64,000 nt of DNA, from NCBI GenBank assembly GCA_033762715.1, contig JANRLL010000009.1:4464-68463 (forward strand), in the 5' to 3' direction. This stretch comes from JANRLL01 sp033762715. GTDB taxonomy: Bacteria; Pseudomonadota; Alphaproteobacteria; Rickettsiales; SXRF01. The translations under genes and the position numbers were made by a program. The notes under the pieces were generated by a model. It ran no database searches. It was not told where the DNA came from and was given only the letters and a program-made list of their open reading frames with translations. Numbering within the stretch: the stretch's first letter is position 1; the number at the start of each line of letters is the position of its first letter. This document shows positions 43,799-51,776 of the stretch, piece after piece.

Positions 43799-44521
43799 AT
43801 GTCCGCCATCATTCTGATCCCCGCCCGCATGGCATCCACGCGCTTGCCCAACAAGCCTTTGGCGCTGATTGGCGGCGAGCCAATGATTGTAAAAGTATGG
43901 CGCCAGGCCGTAGCTTCTAAGCTTGGTGACGTGGTGGTAGCGTGTGACGGCGAGGCGATTGCGGGAGCCATTACCCAAGCGGGTGGCAAGGCGGTGCTGA
44001 CCGATGCGAACCTGCCCTCGGGATCGGACCGTATTTTCCAGGCGCTGCAAACGCTCGATCCTAAGAAGGCGCATGATATTATTATTAATGTGCAAGGCGA
44101 CATGCCGACATTGGACCCAAACGTAATCGGGCAGGTGGTGACCTTGCTTGCTAATCCGGCGGTGGATATTGCAACGCTTGCAGCCGAGATAAAAGATGAG
44201 GGCGAAAAACAGGATCCGGCCGTGGTGAAAATCGCGCTTGCCGGCACCCGCGCGTTGTATTTTTCACGCGCCACCATTCCGCATGGGGTGGGGCCGCTGT
44301 ATCATCATATCGGCATTTACGGCTATCGCCGCAGCGCTTTGGAGCGCTTCGTAAGTCTGCCGCCGAGTGCGCTCGAGCAGCGTGAAAAATTAGAACAATT
44401 ACGTGCCCTAGAAGCGGGCATGCGCATCGATGTGGCGGTGATAGACACCGTGCCGCTGGGTGTGGATACACCAGAGACCTTAGAAAAAGCGAGACAGTAT
44501 TATGACCAACATTCTCTATGA
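43799..44521 (+). CDS. kdsB: 3-deoxy-manno-octulosonate cytidylyltransferase
   Basis: A 240-residue enzyme that makes CMP-Kdo for the LPS inner core. The nucleotide-binding start IILIPARMASTRLPNKPL is diagnostic, followed by LPSGSDRIFQAL and NVQGDMPTLDPN with the metal-binding aspartate. The HIGIYGYRRSALERFV segment and VDTPETLEKAR ending are typical. It is divergent from the cytochrome c gene across 87 bp and overlaps the following kinase gene by 20 nt. Confidence 0.95.
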   Translation: MSAIILIPARMASTRLPNKPLALIGGEPMIVKVWRQAVASKLGDVVVACDGEAIAGAITQAGGKAVLTDANLPSGSDRIFQALQTLDPKKAHDIIINVQGDMPTLDPNVIGQVVTLLANPAVDIATLAAEIKDEGEKQDPAVVKIALAGTRALYFSRATIPHGVGPLYHHIGIYGYRRSALERFVSLPPSALEQREKLEQLRALEAGMRIDVAVIDTVPLGVDTPETLEKARQYYDQHSL

Positions 44522-45482
44522 CGTAGCGGGTATCGGCAATGCGATTGTCGATGTTCTGAGTTTTTGTGACGATGCATTTTTGCAGACCAATGCGCTGGCC
44601 AAAGGCAGCATGCAACTGGTGGATGCCACGCGCTCAGCCGAGCTTTATGCGAAAGTAGGCCCCAGCACCGAATGCTCCGGCGGGTCGGTTGCTAATTCGC
44701 TGGCGGGGCTTGCCTCGCTCGGTGCGCGCACAGCCTTTATCGGCAAAGTTGCCGATGACAAGTTAGGCCAGATTTTCACCCATGATATGCGCTCGACCGG
44801 CACGTATTTTACGACATCGATGCTGAAGGGCGAACTGCCTTCTGCCAATTGTATTGTGTTAGTGACGCCCGATGCGCAGCGTACTATGGCCACCTTTTTG
44901 GGCGCGTGCAGTCAAGTGACGCAAGCCGATATTGATGAAGAGCTGATTAAGCAATCGGCCATTGTCTATATTGAGGGGTATTTATGGGATACCGAACATG
45001 CTAAATCTGCCATTCGCAAAGCCATGGCATTGGCGAAAATGCATCAGCGCAAAGTCGCCATGACATTGTCGGATACATTTTGCGTGCATCGTCATCGCAG
45101 TGAGTTCTTGCAGCTGATCCATCATGAGATCGATATTTTATTTGCTAATGAAGGCGAGATCAAAGCGCTCTATGAAACTGAGGATTTCGATACGGCGATT
45201 GCCAAGCTACAGGGGCAATGCGAAGTAGCGGCCGTCACGCGCAGTGAGGTAGGTAGCGTGGTGGTAACAAAAAAAGAAGTCATTGCCGTGCCCACCAAAG
45301 CGGTGGCTAAGGTGGTAGATACCACCGGCGCGGGTGATTTGTATGCCAGCGGATTTTTGTTCGGCTATAGCCGCGGTGATGCTCTTGAACAATGCGCTCA
45401 ATTAGGCAATGCCTGCGCGGGTGAGATCATCCAGCATTTAGGCGCACGCAGCATGAAACCGCTGAAAGCGTTGGTGGCTTAG
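44502..45482 (+). CDS. PfkB-family sugar/adenosine kinase
   Basis: A 326-residue ribokinase-fold kinase. The N-terminal signature is GGSVANSLAGLASLG near residue 65, the anion-hole and catalytic base motif is DTTGAGDLYASGFLFG near 265, and an NEGEIKAL segment is also typical. It most resembles alphaproteobacterial adenosine kinases (opening YDVAGIGNAIVDVL), but substrate cannot be read from sequence. It overlaps kdsB by 20 nt and touches ampG (TAGTG). Confidence 0.9.
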   Translation: MTNILYDVAGIGNAIVDVLSFCDDAFLQTNALAKGSMQLVDATRSAELYAKVGPSTECSGGSVANSLAGLASLGARTAFIGKVADDKLGQIFTHDMRSTGTYFTTSMLKGELPSANCIVLVTPDAQRTMATFLGACSQVTQADIDEELIKQSAIVYIEGYLWDTEHAKSAIRKAMALAKMHQRKVAMTLSDTFCVHRHRSEFLQLIHHEIDILFANEGEIKALYETEDFDTAIAKLQGQCEVAAVTRSEVGSVVVTKKEVIAVPTKAVAKVVDTTGAGDLYASGFLFGYSRGDALEQCAQLGNACAGEIIQHLGARSMKPLKALVA

Positions 45483-46744
45483 TGCGGCGTTTTCTAGCCC
45501 TTTATTTGCAGCCGCGCTTGATTGCGATTTTGCTGCTGGGTTTTTCCAGCGGGCTGCCGCTGGCGCTTACCGCATCGACGCTTGCTGTATGGTTGCTCGA
45601 AGCCCAGGTCGATCTGGCGGCGATTGGATTATTTGCGGCAGTCGCCACACCGTATAATTTGAAATTTCTATGGGCGCCGCTGATTGACGGTCTGCCTTTT
45701 CCATTTTTATCGCGGCTGCTAGGTCGCCGGCGTGGTTGGATGATAGCCACACAACTAGCCTGCGCGGCGAGTTTATGCGTGCTCGGCGCGATTGATCCGG
45801 CGCAGCATGTGTGGTGGGTGGCGCTGATGGCAATTGTGGTGGCGTTTTGTTCGGCCAGCCAAGATATTGTGATTGATGCGTATCGTGTGGAAATTTTGCC
45901 GGCTGAGCAACAGGGCGCGGGTGCGGCGATGGTGGTGCTGGGTTACCGCTTTGGCATGATTGCATCCAGTGCTGGCGCGCTGTATCTGGCAAGCTATACC
46001 AGCTGGGCAATGACCTATTGGATTATGGCGGCACTTATGGGTGTGGGCATGGTAACGGCTCTGATTGCCGGTGAGCCAGCGACGCAAGTAGCACCTGACC
46101 GGCCGCATATGGGTGTTGCCGCCTGGCTTAAAAAACACGTGGCCGAACCGTTTGCCGATTTCATCCAGCGCGATCATTGGCTGGTCATATTGCTCTTTAT
46201 TTTATTCTATAAATTAGCCGATGCGTTTATGGGGCTGATGCCCAACGTGTTTTACCGCGATATTGGGTTTTCCAAGGAAGAAATCGCGACCGTGGTGAAA
46301 TTATTTGGCCTGACGGCAACCATTGTCGGCAGCTTTATCGGCGGCTATATTGTCACCCGGCTGGGCATTGTGCGCTCGCTGTGGATCTGTGGTATCGCGC
46401 ATGCGCTGACCAATGTGATGTTTGTGGTGCAGGCGCATGTGGGTGCGGATATTCGCGTGCTCGCCCTGGGCATCACGCTGGAAAACGTGACCGGCGGCAT
46501 GGGCACGGCGGCATTTGTTGCCTTCATGAGCAGCCTGTGCCATGTGCAATTTACCGCCACGCAATATGCGCTGCTCAGTTCGCTTTCCTCGGTGGGGCGC
46601 ACCTGGCTTTCCACTCCGGCGGGCTGGGTTTCCAAACAGCTGGGCTGGGAATTATTTTTCGTCTTTGCCACGTTGTTGGCGATTCCAGGTTTATTGATTC
46701 TGGCCTGGCTGATGCGGCGGGTCGATTTAAATAAACCGGCTTAA
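45482..46744 (+). CDS. ampG: AmpG-like muropeptide permease (MFS)
   Basis: A 420-residue major-facilitator protein with about 12 membrane helices. The opening (LLLGFSSGLPLALTASTLAV then NLKFLWAPLIDGLP) and the loop LLGRRRGWM are AmpG signatures, as is SASQDIVIDAYRVEIL. It imports anhydromuropeptides for cell-wall recycling. The GTG start at 45482 shares its G with the previous stop (TAGTG), so it is translationally coupled to the kinase gene. The C-terminus is a short basic tail. Confidence 0.9.
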   Translation: MRRFLALYLQPRLIAILLLGFSSGLPLALTASTLAVWLLEAQVDLAAIGLFAAVATPYNLKFLWAPLIDGLPFPFLSRLLGRRRGWMIATQLACAASLCVLGAIDPAQHVWWVALMAIVVAFCSASQDIVIDAYRVEILPAEQQGAGAAMVVLGYRFGMIASSAGALYLASYTSWAMTYWIMAALMGVGMVTALIAGEPATQVAPDRPHMGVAAWLKKHVAEPFADFIQRDHWLVILLFILFYKLADAFMGLMPNVFYRDIGFSKEEIATVVKLFGLTATIVGSFIGGYIVTRLGIVRSLWICGIAHALTNVMFVVQAHVGADIRVLALGITLENVTGGMGTAAFVAFMSSLCHVQFTATQYALLSSLSSVGRTWLSTPAGWVSKQLGWELFFVFATLLAIPGLLILAWLMRRVDLNKPA

Positions 46745-46768
46745 GGGACATGCTTTAAAGGGGTGAGA

Positions 46769-47284
46769 ATGTATAAGATATTTTGTTTAATAGCGTTTTT
46801 TATAGCCTTGCCGCTTGATAATCGCGCTGCGCTGGCTGAGCCGTGCGTTCAAAACGTAACATTATCGCAAGAGTCAGGCATCCCAGCGAGAGAAATTCTT
46901 TATTTCCAATCGGATATTAATGCTGATGCGGTAAGCGACTACTTTCTTGCTGATAAGGCTTTATGTGGCAATGGCGGATGTATGTGGAATATTTATGCCA
47001 GCTGCAAGGCGGGTGGGTATACTAAAGTAGCCGACAAGATGGGGCTGCATCCGCGTGCTATATTGATTAAAAAAAGCACGCATGATGGCTTAGCAGACAT
47101 AGACAGCTATTGGCATATGAGCGCATATGATGGTTCGCTGGCGCATCATGTGTTTGATGGAAAAAAATACGGCACAAAAAGCAGCAAGCTTATACCGAGT
47201 AGCCAAGCTAATATTATGCCGTGGCAGGTCTTCGAGCCCTTGTCCACCAGCGACAATCCGTTCGCTTTTACATTGCATCCCTAA
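46769..47284 (+). CDS. Secreted protein, unknown function
   Basis: A 171-residue protein with a signal peptide (MYKIFCLIAFFIALPLDNRA, cleavage near ALAEP). The mature protein has four cysteines near residues 27, 67, 71 and 79 (CVQN, CGNGGC, SCKAG), which could form two disulfides. Segments such as SDINADAVSDYFLADKALC look like a VCBS-like or lectin-type calcium loop, but I cannot assign a family. AAAGGGG lies 6 nt before ATG 46769. It is convergent with hemF and overlaps its end by 4 bp. Confidence 0.65.
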   Translation: MYKIFCLIAFFIALPLDNRAALAEPCVQNVTLSQESGIPAREILYFQSDINADAVSDYFLADKALCGNGGCMWNIYASCKAGGYTKVADKMGLHPRAILIKKSTHDGLADIDSYWHMSAYDGSLAHHVFDGKKYGTKSSKLIPSSQANIMPWQVFEPLSTSDNPFAFTLHP

Positions 47285-48225
47285 GGCCACTTCACCTCCG
47301 GCGGCATCGACATTAAAATTGCTTCGACATTGCCACCCGTCATCAGGCCGAATTTTGTGCCGCGATCATAAAGCAGGTTAAACTCGACGTAGCGCCCGCG
47401 CTTTTGTAGCTGCCACTGGCGCTGCTCTTGCGTCCAGGATTCGTGCATATGGCGACGCACGAGTTGTGGGTAAATGCTCGCAAAACTTTTGCCGACATTT
47501 TGCGTGAAAGCAAAGTCGGTGTCCCAGTTGCCGGTATTAATATAGTCGTAAAAAATCCCACCCACACCGCGCGGTTCATTGCGATGTTTCAGGAAGAAAT
47601 ACTCATCACACCATTGCTTGAATTTAGGGTAATAATCGGGATCGAACGCATCGCAGGTGGCTTTAAACGCCGCGTGGAAATCGGCCGTGTCTTGTTCGTT
47701 GGGATACATAGGCGTCAAATCCGCGCCGCCGCCGAACCAGCTTTTATAATTATCTCCGCTACGCGCTTCTGCGCTCGTAGTATCTGGTGCGCTGCCACCG
47801 ACTACGATCATGCGCGTGTTCATATGCACGGCAGGCACCAGTGGCGAGCACATATGCGCAACCAGCGAAATGCCGCTTGCCCAAAAGCGTGGGTCTTTAT
47901 CGGCGCCCGGAATTTCTTTGCGCATCGCCTCCGAAAATTCGCCGTGCACAGTGGAAATATTCACGCCTACTTTTTCAAACACGCGGCCTTTCATGATCGA
48001 CATCTCGCCGCCACCGCCGCCCTCGCGAACCCAGGGGGTTCGTTTGAAATTACTCCCGGAATTGTCTCCTGACAATTCCATGGAGTTGAGCTCAGGGCTG
48101 ACTCGGTCTACTGACCTCGTAGAACCATTATATTCTTTTTCTATTTGTTCAAACTCGGCGCAGATTTGATCGCGCAGGCTGCGAAACCAACTGGAAGCTT
48201 TTTGTTTTTGTTCGTCGATGGTCAT
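47281..48225 (-). CDS. hemF: Oxygen-dependent coproporphyrinogen III oxidase with a palindromic insertion
   Basis: A 314-residue haem-biosynthesis enzyme that oxidises coproporphyrinogen III to protoporphyrinogen IX using O2. Signatures are WVREGGGGGEMSIM, NISTVHGEF, WFGGGADLTPMYP, KHRNEPRGVGGIFYDY and GRYVEFNLLYDRGTKFGL. Residues about 35-58 (STRSVDRVSPELNSMELSGD and on) have no counterpart in the E. coli protein as I remember it and are encoded by a double-hairpin palindrome (48052-48118). The frame stays open across it. The C-terminus ends at MPPEVKWP, shorter than in E. coli. GGAGG lies 5 nt before ATG 48225. Confidence 0.94.
   Translation of the reverse strand: MTIDEQKQKASSWFRSLRDQICAEFEQIEKEYNGSTRSVDRVSPELNSMELSGDNSGSNFKRTPWVREGGGGGEMSIMKGRVFEKVGVNISTVHGEFSEAMRKEIPGADKDPRFWASGISLVAHMCSPLVPAVHMNTRMIVVGGSAPDTTSAEARSGDNYKSWFGGGADLTPMYPNEQDTADFHAAFKATCDAFDPDYYPKFKQWCDEYFFLKHRNEPRGVGGIFYDYINTGNWDTDFAFTQNVGKSFASIYPQLVRRHMHESWTQEQRQWQLQKRGRYVEFNLLYDRGTKFGLMTGGNVEAILMSMPPEVKWP
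48052..48118. repeat. Double-hairpin palindromic element inside hemF
   Basis: Two perfect hairpins: GGAATTGTC (48058-48066) with GACAATTCC (48071-48079), extended outward by ACTCC/GGAGT, and GGTC (48105-48108) with GACC (48113-48116). The spacer (GGAGTTGAGC, GGGC) matches a second copy at 48232-48298, where the first hairpin has different bases that still pair perfectly. Confidence 0.75.
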
Positions 48226-48320
48226 AAAAACCTCCGCGATTTTCTACTGAAAATCGCATGAGTTAAGCCGCGGGCGCAGCGGCGGTCTGCTGACCGCCAT
48301 TCATTATAAAGCTGTTTCAT
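48222..48320 (-). CDS. Possible 32-residue coupled peptide between trmL and hemF
   Basis: An ATG at 48320 overlaps the trmL stop (ATGA) and has AGAGG 6 nt upstream. The frame runs 32 codons and its TGA overlaps the hemF start (ATGA). The peptide is strongly basic (nine Arg, including RRCARGL and SRKSRRFL). The frame crosses both hairpins of the palindromic element. It could be a real small protein, a leader peptide tying hemF translation to trmL, or a by-product of the element carrying an open frame. Confidence 0.35.
   Translation of the reverse strand: MKQLYNEWRSADRRCARGLTHAIFSRKSRRFL
48232..48298. repeat. Double-hairpin palindromic element, trmL-hemF gap
   Basis: GCGATTTTC (48236-48244) pairs with GAAAATCGC (48249-48257), and GGCGGTC (48281-48287) with GACCGCC (48292-48298); both loops are four bases. 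The spacer GAGTTAAGCC...GGGC corresponds to the copy inside hemF. It sits directly before the hemF ribosome site (GGAGG at 48231-48235), so it may affect translation of hemF. Confidence 0.75.
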
Positions 48321-48772
48321 ACGGTGCCTCTTGTTTGTCTCAGCGCTTCACCCAATACCATACTTGCGGCTAATGCAACATTAAGTGAGCGTGCATTCGG
48401 CTGCATGGGAATGGTGATACCCAGATCCACCGCATCGCGCACATAATCCGGCACGCCCTGCGATTCGCGTCCGAGCAACAACATATCGTCAGGTTGATAG
48501 CTAACCTGCGTATACGCTTGCGAAGCGCGGGTGGTTAGTAGCAGCAAACGGCCGGCCTGTGATTGACGGAAATCAAGAAACTCCTGCCAGGAGCGATGAC
48601 GGGTGAGGGGCACCAGATCATAATAATCCATGGCCACACGGCGCATGCGCTTATCGTCAAAGGGAAAGCCGCATGGCTCAATGATATGCAGCGCCACGCC
48701 CATACAGGCTGAGAGCCGAATTAAGCTTCCGGTATTTTGTGCGATATCGGGCTCGAACAGAACAATATTCAT
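48317..48772 (-). CDS. trmL: tRNA (cytidine/uridine-34-2'-O)-methyltransferase TrmL
   Basis: A 151-residue SPOUT methyltransferase, the minimal YibK/TrmL type that methylates the ribose of wobble base 34 in tRNA-Leu. The start NIVLFEPDIAQNTGSLIRLS is diagnostic, followed by HIIEPCGFPFDD and the knot motifs LLLGRESQGVPD and IPMQPNARSLNVALAASMVL. It is full length. The gene has its own upstream region on the minus strand and leads into hemF through a 91-bp palindrome-rich gap. Confidence 0.95.
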   Translation of the reverse strand: MNIVLFEPDIAQNTGSLIRLSACMGVALHIIEPCGFPFDDKRMRRVAMDYYDLVPLTRHRSWQEFLDFRQSQAGRLLLLTTRASQAYTQVSYQPDDMLLLGRESQGVPDYVRDAVDLGITIPMQPNARSLNVALAASMVLGEALRQTRGTV

Positions 48773-48857
48773 TAATTATACATATTTATCATAAGGTTAT
48801 TCCGTACATAAAAACTTCACAAAAAATACATTTATAGCGGGAAAAAAATTTGCGACA

Positions 48858-49073
48858 ATGAAACTTATGGATTCACGTTTTGGCGCATTCTTTTTACTTA
48901 CCGGCGTTACCTTCGCAGGCTTTGCCTCAGGCTTTGGCGTGTGCCTATTCGATTTGGATACGGTGGATGCCTGTGTAGCCGTTGCTGACCGTTGGGTCGA
49001 TGTCTTTAAAAATATGGGCGATCATCTGATTGCATGGGCCTTTGCCATTTTTCATGCCGTATTTAGTCGATAA
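48858..49073 (+). CDS. Small hydrophobic protein, tentative
   Basis: A 71-residue frame starting at ATG 48858. It has one clear hydrophobic segment (FGAFFLLTGVTFAGFASGFG) and a second amphipathic stretch near the C-terminus (HLIAWAFAIFHAVF). Two cysteines lie between. There is no strong ribosome site (GGGAAAAAAA is about 11 nt upstream). It lies alone between trmL and petA. It could be a small membrane protein or a chance frame, and I recognise no family. Confidence 0.4.
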   Translation: MKLMDSRFGAFFLLTGVTFAGFASGFGVCLFDLDTVDACVAVADRWVDVFKNMGDHLIAWAFAIFHAVFSR

Positions 49074-49101
49074 TTTTTAATCGATTTTTTCTTTCTTTAA
49101 G

Positions 49102-49129
49102 TTGCAACTTCATAGGGTTTTGTTATAGA
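49102..49129 (+). promoter_or_regulatory. Putative promoter of petABC
   Basis: TTGCAA (-35, 49102-49107) and TATAGA (-10, 49124-49129) are separated by 16 nt, 35 bp before the petA start. The -35 lies in the palindrome GTTGCAAC. Confidence 0.4.
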
Positions 49130-49163
49130 AACGTCTCAGTAATTCAATTTGTTGAGACTGTTC

Positions 49164-49718
49164 ATGAGCAAACCACTGCAATCAAGCCCTGTAAGCGAGG
49201 GCTCTACACGACGCGATTTCATGATGCTAACCGCTGGCGGCATTGCCGCAGTCGGCGGTGCCTCGGCATTATGGCCCTTTGTTAACAGCATGAATCCAGC
49301 CGCTGACGTATTGGCGCTGTCGACGGTGGAAGTCGATCTTGCCCCCATCAAGCCAGGCCAGACCATCAAAGTAAAATGGCGCGGTTCACCGGTCTTTATC
49401 CGCCATCGCACCCCAACCGATATTGAACAATCGCGTGCCGTTGACGTGTCACAGCTGCGCGATCCGCAAAGTGATGATGCGCGTGTGCAAAAAGGCCATG
49501 AGCAATGGCTGGTGATGATTGGTGTATGCACCCATTTGGGTTGCATTCCGCTGATCGGTGCCGGGGATTATAACAATAGCGATGGCGGCGGCCTGTTCTG
49601 CCCATGTCACGGCTCGCATTATGATACGGCCGGCCGCGTGCGCAAAGGTCCAGCGCCTAAAAACCTGACCGTTCCTAAATACGCATTCCTCAGCGATAAC
49701 CGCATTAAGATTGGCTAA
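49164..49718 (+). CDS. petA: Ubiquinol-cytochrome c reductase Rieske subunit
   Basis: A 184-residue iron-sulfur subunit of complex III. A twin-arginine-like start (STRRDFMMLTAGGIAAVGG) doubles as the membrane anchor. The 2Fe-2S cluster motifs are CTHLGCIP and CPCHGSHYD. ATG 49164 was chosen; a TTG at 49149 is open but unneeded. The ending (PKNLTVPKYAFLSDNRIKIG) is typical. It is first of petABC, 5 nt before petB. Confidence 0.96.
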   Translation: MSKPLQSSPVSEGSTRRDFMMLTAGGIAAVGGASALWPFVNSMNPAADVLALSTVEVDLAPIKPGQTIKVKWRGSPVFIRHRTPTDIEQSRAVDVSQLRDPQSDDARVQKGHEQWLVMIGVCTHLGCIPLIGAGDYNNSDGGGLFCPCHGSHYDTAGRVRKGPAPKNLTVPKYAFLSDNRIKIG

Positions 49719-49723
49719 GCATT

Positions 49724-50995
49724 ATGGCGAAAACACCTACTGAACAAGCTCCTGGAATCAAAGGCTGGATCGAATATCGCCTGCCGATTTTTTCGTTTAT
49801 CGACAACAGTCTGGGCAGCAACTATCCGACCCCGCGCAATTTGAACTATTGGTGGAATTTTGGCTCGATCGCAGGCATCTGCCTAGTGCTGCAAATTTTG
49901 ACCGGCCTGTTTTTGGCCATGCATTATTCGTCGCATGCAAGCCTCGCGTTCGACAGTGTTGAAAGCATTATGCGCAACGTGAATTACGGCTGGCTGTTGC
50001 GCTATGGCCATGCGGTGGGTGCGTCGATGTTTTTCGTCGTGGTCTATATCCATATTTGCCGCGGCCTGTATTACGGCTCGTATAAAGCCCCGCGCGAAAT
50101 TCTCTGGTGGCTGGGCCTGGTGATTTTCTTGCTGATGATGGCAACCGCCTTCATGGGCTATGTGCTGCCATGGGGCCAGATGAGCTTCTGGGGTGCGACC
50201 GTGATCACCAATTTATTCTCCGCCATTCCTGGCGTGGGTGAGGCGATTGTGCAATGGTTGTGGGGTGGTTTCTCGGTTGATAATCCGACGCTGAACCGCT
50301 TTTTTGCACTGCATTTCCTGCTGCCTTTCGTCATTGTCGGCGTGGTGATTTTGCACATCTGGGCGCTGCATACGCATGGCTCGAACAACCCGCTGGGTAT
50401 CGCAGTACAAGGCCCGCAAGACACGCTGCCTTTCCATCCTTATTACACCTATAAAGACTTCTTCGGCTTTGGGGTGTTCTTCATGGTGTTTGCTTGGTTC
50501 GTATTTTTCTCGCCAAACTCGCTCGGCCATCCCGATAACTATATCGAGGCCAACCCGATGGTGACCCCGCCGCATATCGTGCCGGAATGGTATTTCTTGC
50601 CGTATTATGCGATTTTACGCGCTACGCCCGATATTGGCATTCCTTTCACCAACATCGTCTTCATTCCGTCAAAACTGGCTGGTGTACTGGCCATGTTCGG
50701 CTCGATTTTGATCATGTTTGTGTTGCCGTGGATTGACCGTTGCAAAGTACGCAGCGGCAGTTTCCGTCCCACCTTCAAATGGCTCTATTGGCTCTTTATC
50801 GTCAATGCCATCTTCTTGGGGTATCTGGGCGCACAGCCGGCGGAAGGCATCTATATTATCTTGGGCCGCATTTCGCTCACCATCTATTTTGGCTATTTCG
50901 CCGCGCTCTGGCTGATTAGCAAAAATGAAAAAACCTTACCGCTTCCCGAGAGCATCAGCAAAGCCGTGCTCACATCTCAGAGCGCACATCATTGA
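49724..50995 (+). CDS. petB: Ubiquinol-cytochrome c reductase cytochrome b
   Basis: A 423-residue integral membrane subunit with eight helices carrying haems bL and bH and both quinone sites. Signatures: NYWWNFGSIAGICLVLQILT, GHAVGASMFFVVVYIHICRG with a haem histidine, GYVLPWGQMSFWGATVITN, and the Qo-site PEW triad (VPEWYFLPYYA). The fused b6-subunit IV arrangement of bc1 is complete. Its stop overlaps the following pet gene's possible start (TGATG). Confidence 0.97.
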   Translation: MAKTPTEQAPGIKGWIEYRLPIFSFIDNSLGSNYPTPRNLNYWWNFGSIAGICLVLQILTGLFLAMHYSSHASLAFDSVESIMRNVNYGWLLRYGHAVGASMFFVVVYIHICRGLYYGSYKAPREILWWLGLVIFLLMMATAFMGYVLPWGQMSFWGATVITNLFSAIPGVGEAIVQWLWGGFSVDNPTLNRFFALHFLLPFVIVGVVILHIWALHTHGSNNPLGIAVQGPQDTLPFHPYYTYKDFFGFGVFFMVFAWFVFFSPNSLGHPDNYIEANPMVTPPHIVPEWYFLPYYAILRATPDIGIPFTNIVFIPSKLAGVLAMFGSILIMFVLPWIDRCKVRSGSFRPTFKWLYWLFIVNAIFLGYLGAQPAEGIYIILGRISLTIYFGYFAALWLISKNEKTLPLPESISKAVLTSQSAHH

Positions 50996-51006
50996 TGGAA
51001 TTACAC

Positions 51007-51774
51007 ATGAAAAAACGTCTTTTACTTCTTACCACTGCATTGATTGGACTTGGGGCATCGGCTGCCTTTGCCTCATCGGATGCGAAACCGCCGCGCCATG
51101 TGGATTGGTCATTTGACGGCATGCTGGGTCGCGTGGATAAACCATCGGCGCAACGTGGTTTCCAGATCTATAAAGAAGTCTGTGCATCGTGCCACGGCTT
51201 GAAACGCGTGGCCTTCCGCAACCTGTCTGCCATTGGGTTTTCGGAAGCAGAAATCAAAGCGCTAGCATCGAGCTATTCGGTCAAAGACGGTCCGAACGAT
51301 GAGGGCGACATGTTTGAGCGCCCAGGTTTGCCATCGGATTATTTCCCGTCACCGCACGCCAACGAACAGGCTGCTCGCGCCGCGCATAATGGCGCTTATC
51401 CGCCTGATCTGAGCTTAATTATCAAATCGCGTCTGCATGGTGCGAACTATGTCTATTCACTGCTGATCGGCTATGGCGAGAACCCACCGGAAGGCGTGCA
51501 TTTGGGCGATGGCCAATACTACAACCCTTATTTCAATTTGCATAACGGTCTGGCGATGCCGGCACCGCTTGCCGATGGTCAGGTTAGCTATGAAGATGGC
51601 ACCCAAGCGAGCGTCGATCAGATGTCGCGCGATGTGGTGAATTTCTTACAATGGGCGGCAGAGCCTGAAATGGAAGCGCGCAAACAAATGGGCATCAAAA
51701 CCCTGCTTTTCTTGTTCGCGTTTACCGTATTTATGTATCTTGCTAAACGCAATCTCTGGAGAAAGCTGCACTAA
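51007..51774 (+). CDS. petC: Ubiquinol-cytochrome c reductase cytochrome c1
   Basis: A 255-residue cytochrome c1. The signal peptide (KKRLLLLTTALIGLGASAAF) is followed by the haem motif VCASCHGL and the axial methionine region NGLAMPAPLADG. A C-terminal anchor helix (TLLFLFAFTVFMYLAKRN) holds it to the membrane. ATG 51007 has GGAA 6 nt upstream and gives a clean signal peptide; ATG 50995 overlaps the petB stop and is also possible. It completes complex III, passing electrons to the cytochrome c encoded at 43145. Confidence 0.96.
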   Translation: MKKRLLLLTTALIGLGASAAFASSDAKPPRHVDWSFDGMLGRVDKPSAQRGFQIYKEVCASCHGLKRVAFRNLSAIGFSEAEIKALASSYSVKDGPNDEGDMFERPGLPSDYFPSPHANEQAARAAHNGAYPPDLSLIIKSRLHGANYVYSLLIGYGENPPEGVHLGDGQYYNPYFNLHNGLAMPAPLADGQVSYEDGTQASVDQMSRDVVNFLQWAAEPEMEARKQMGIKTLLFLFAFTVFMYLAKRNLWRKLH

Positions 51775-51776
51775 GC

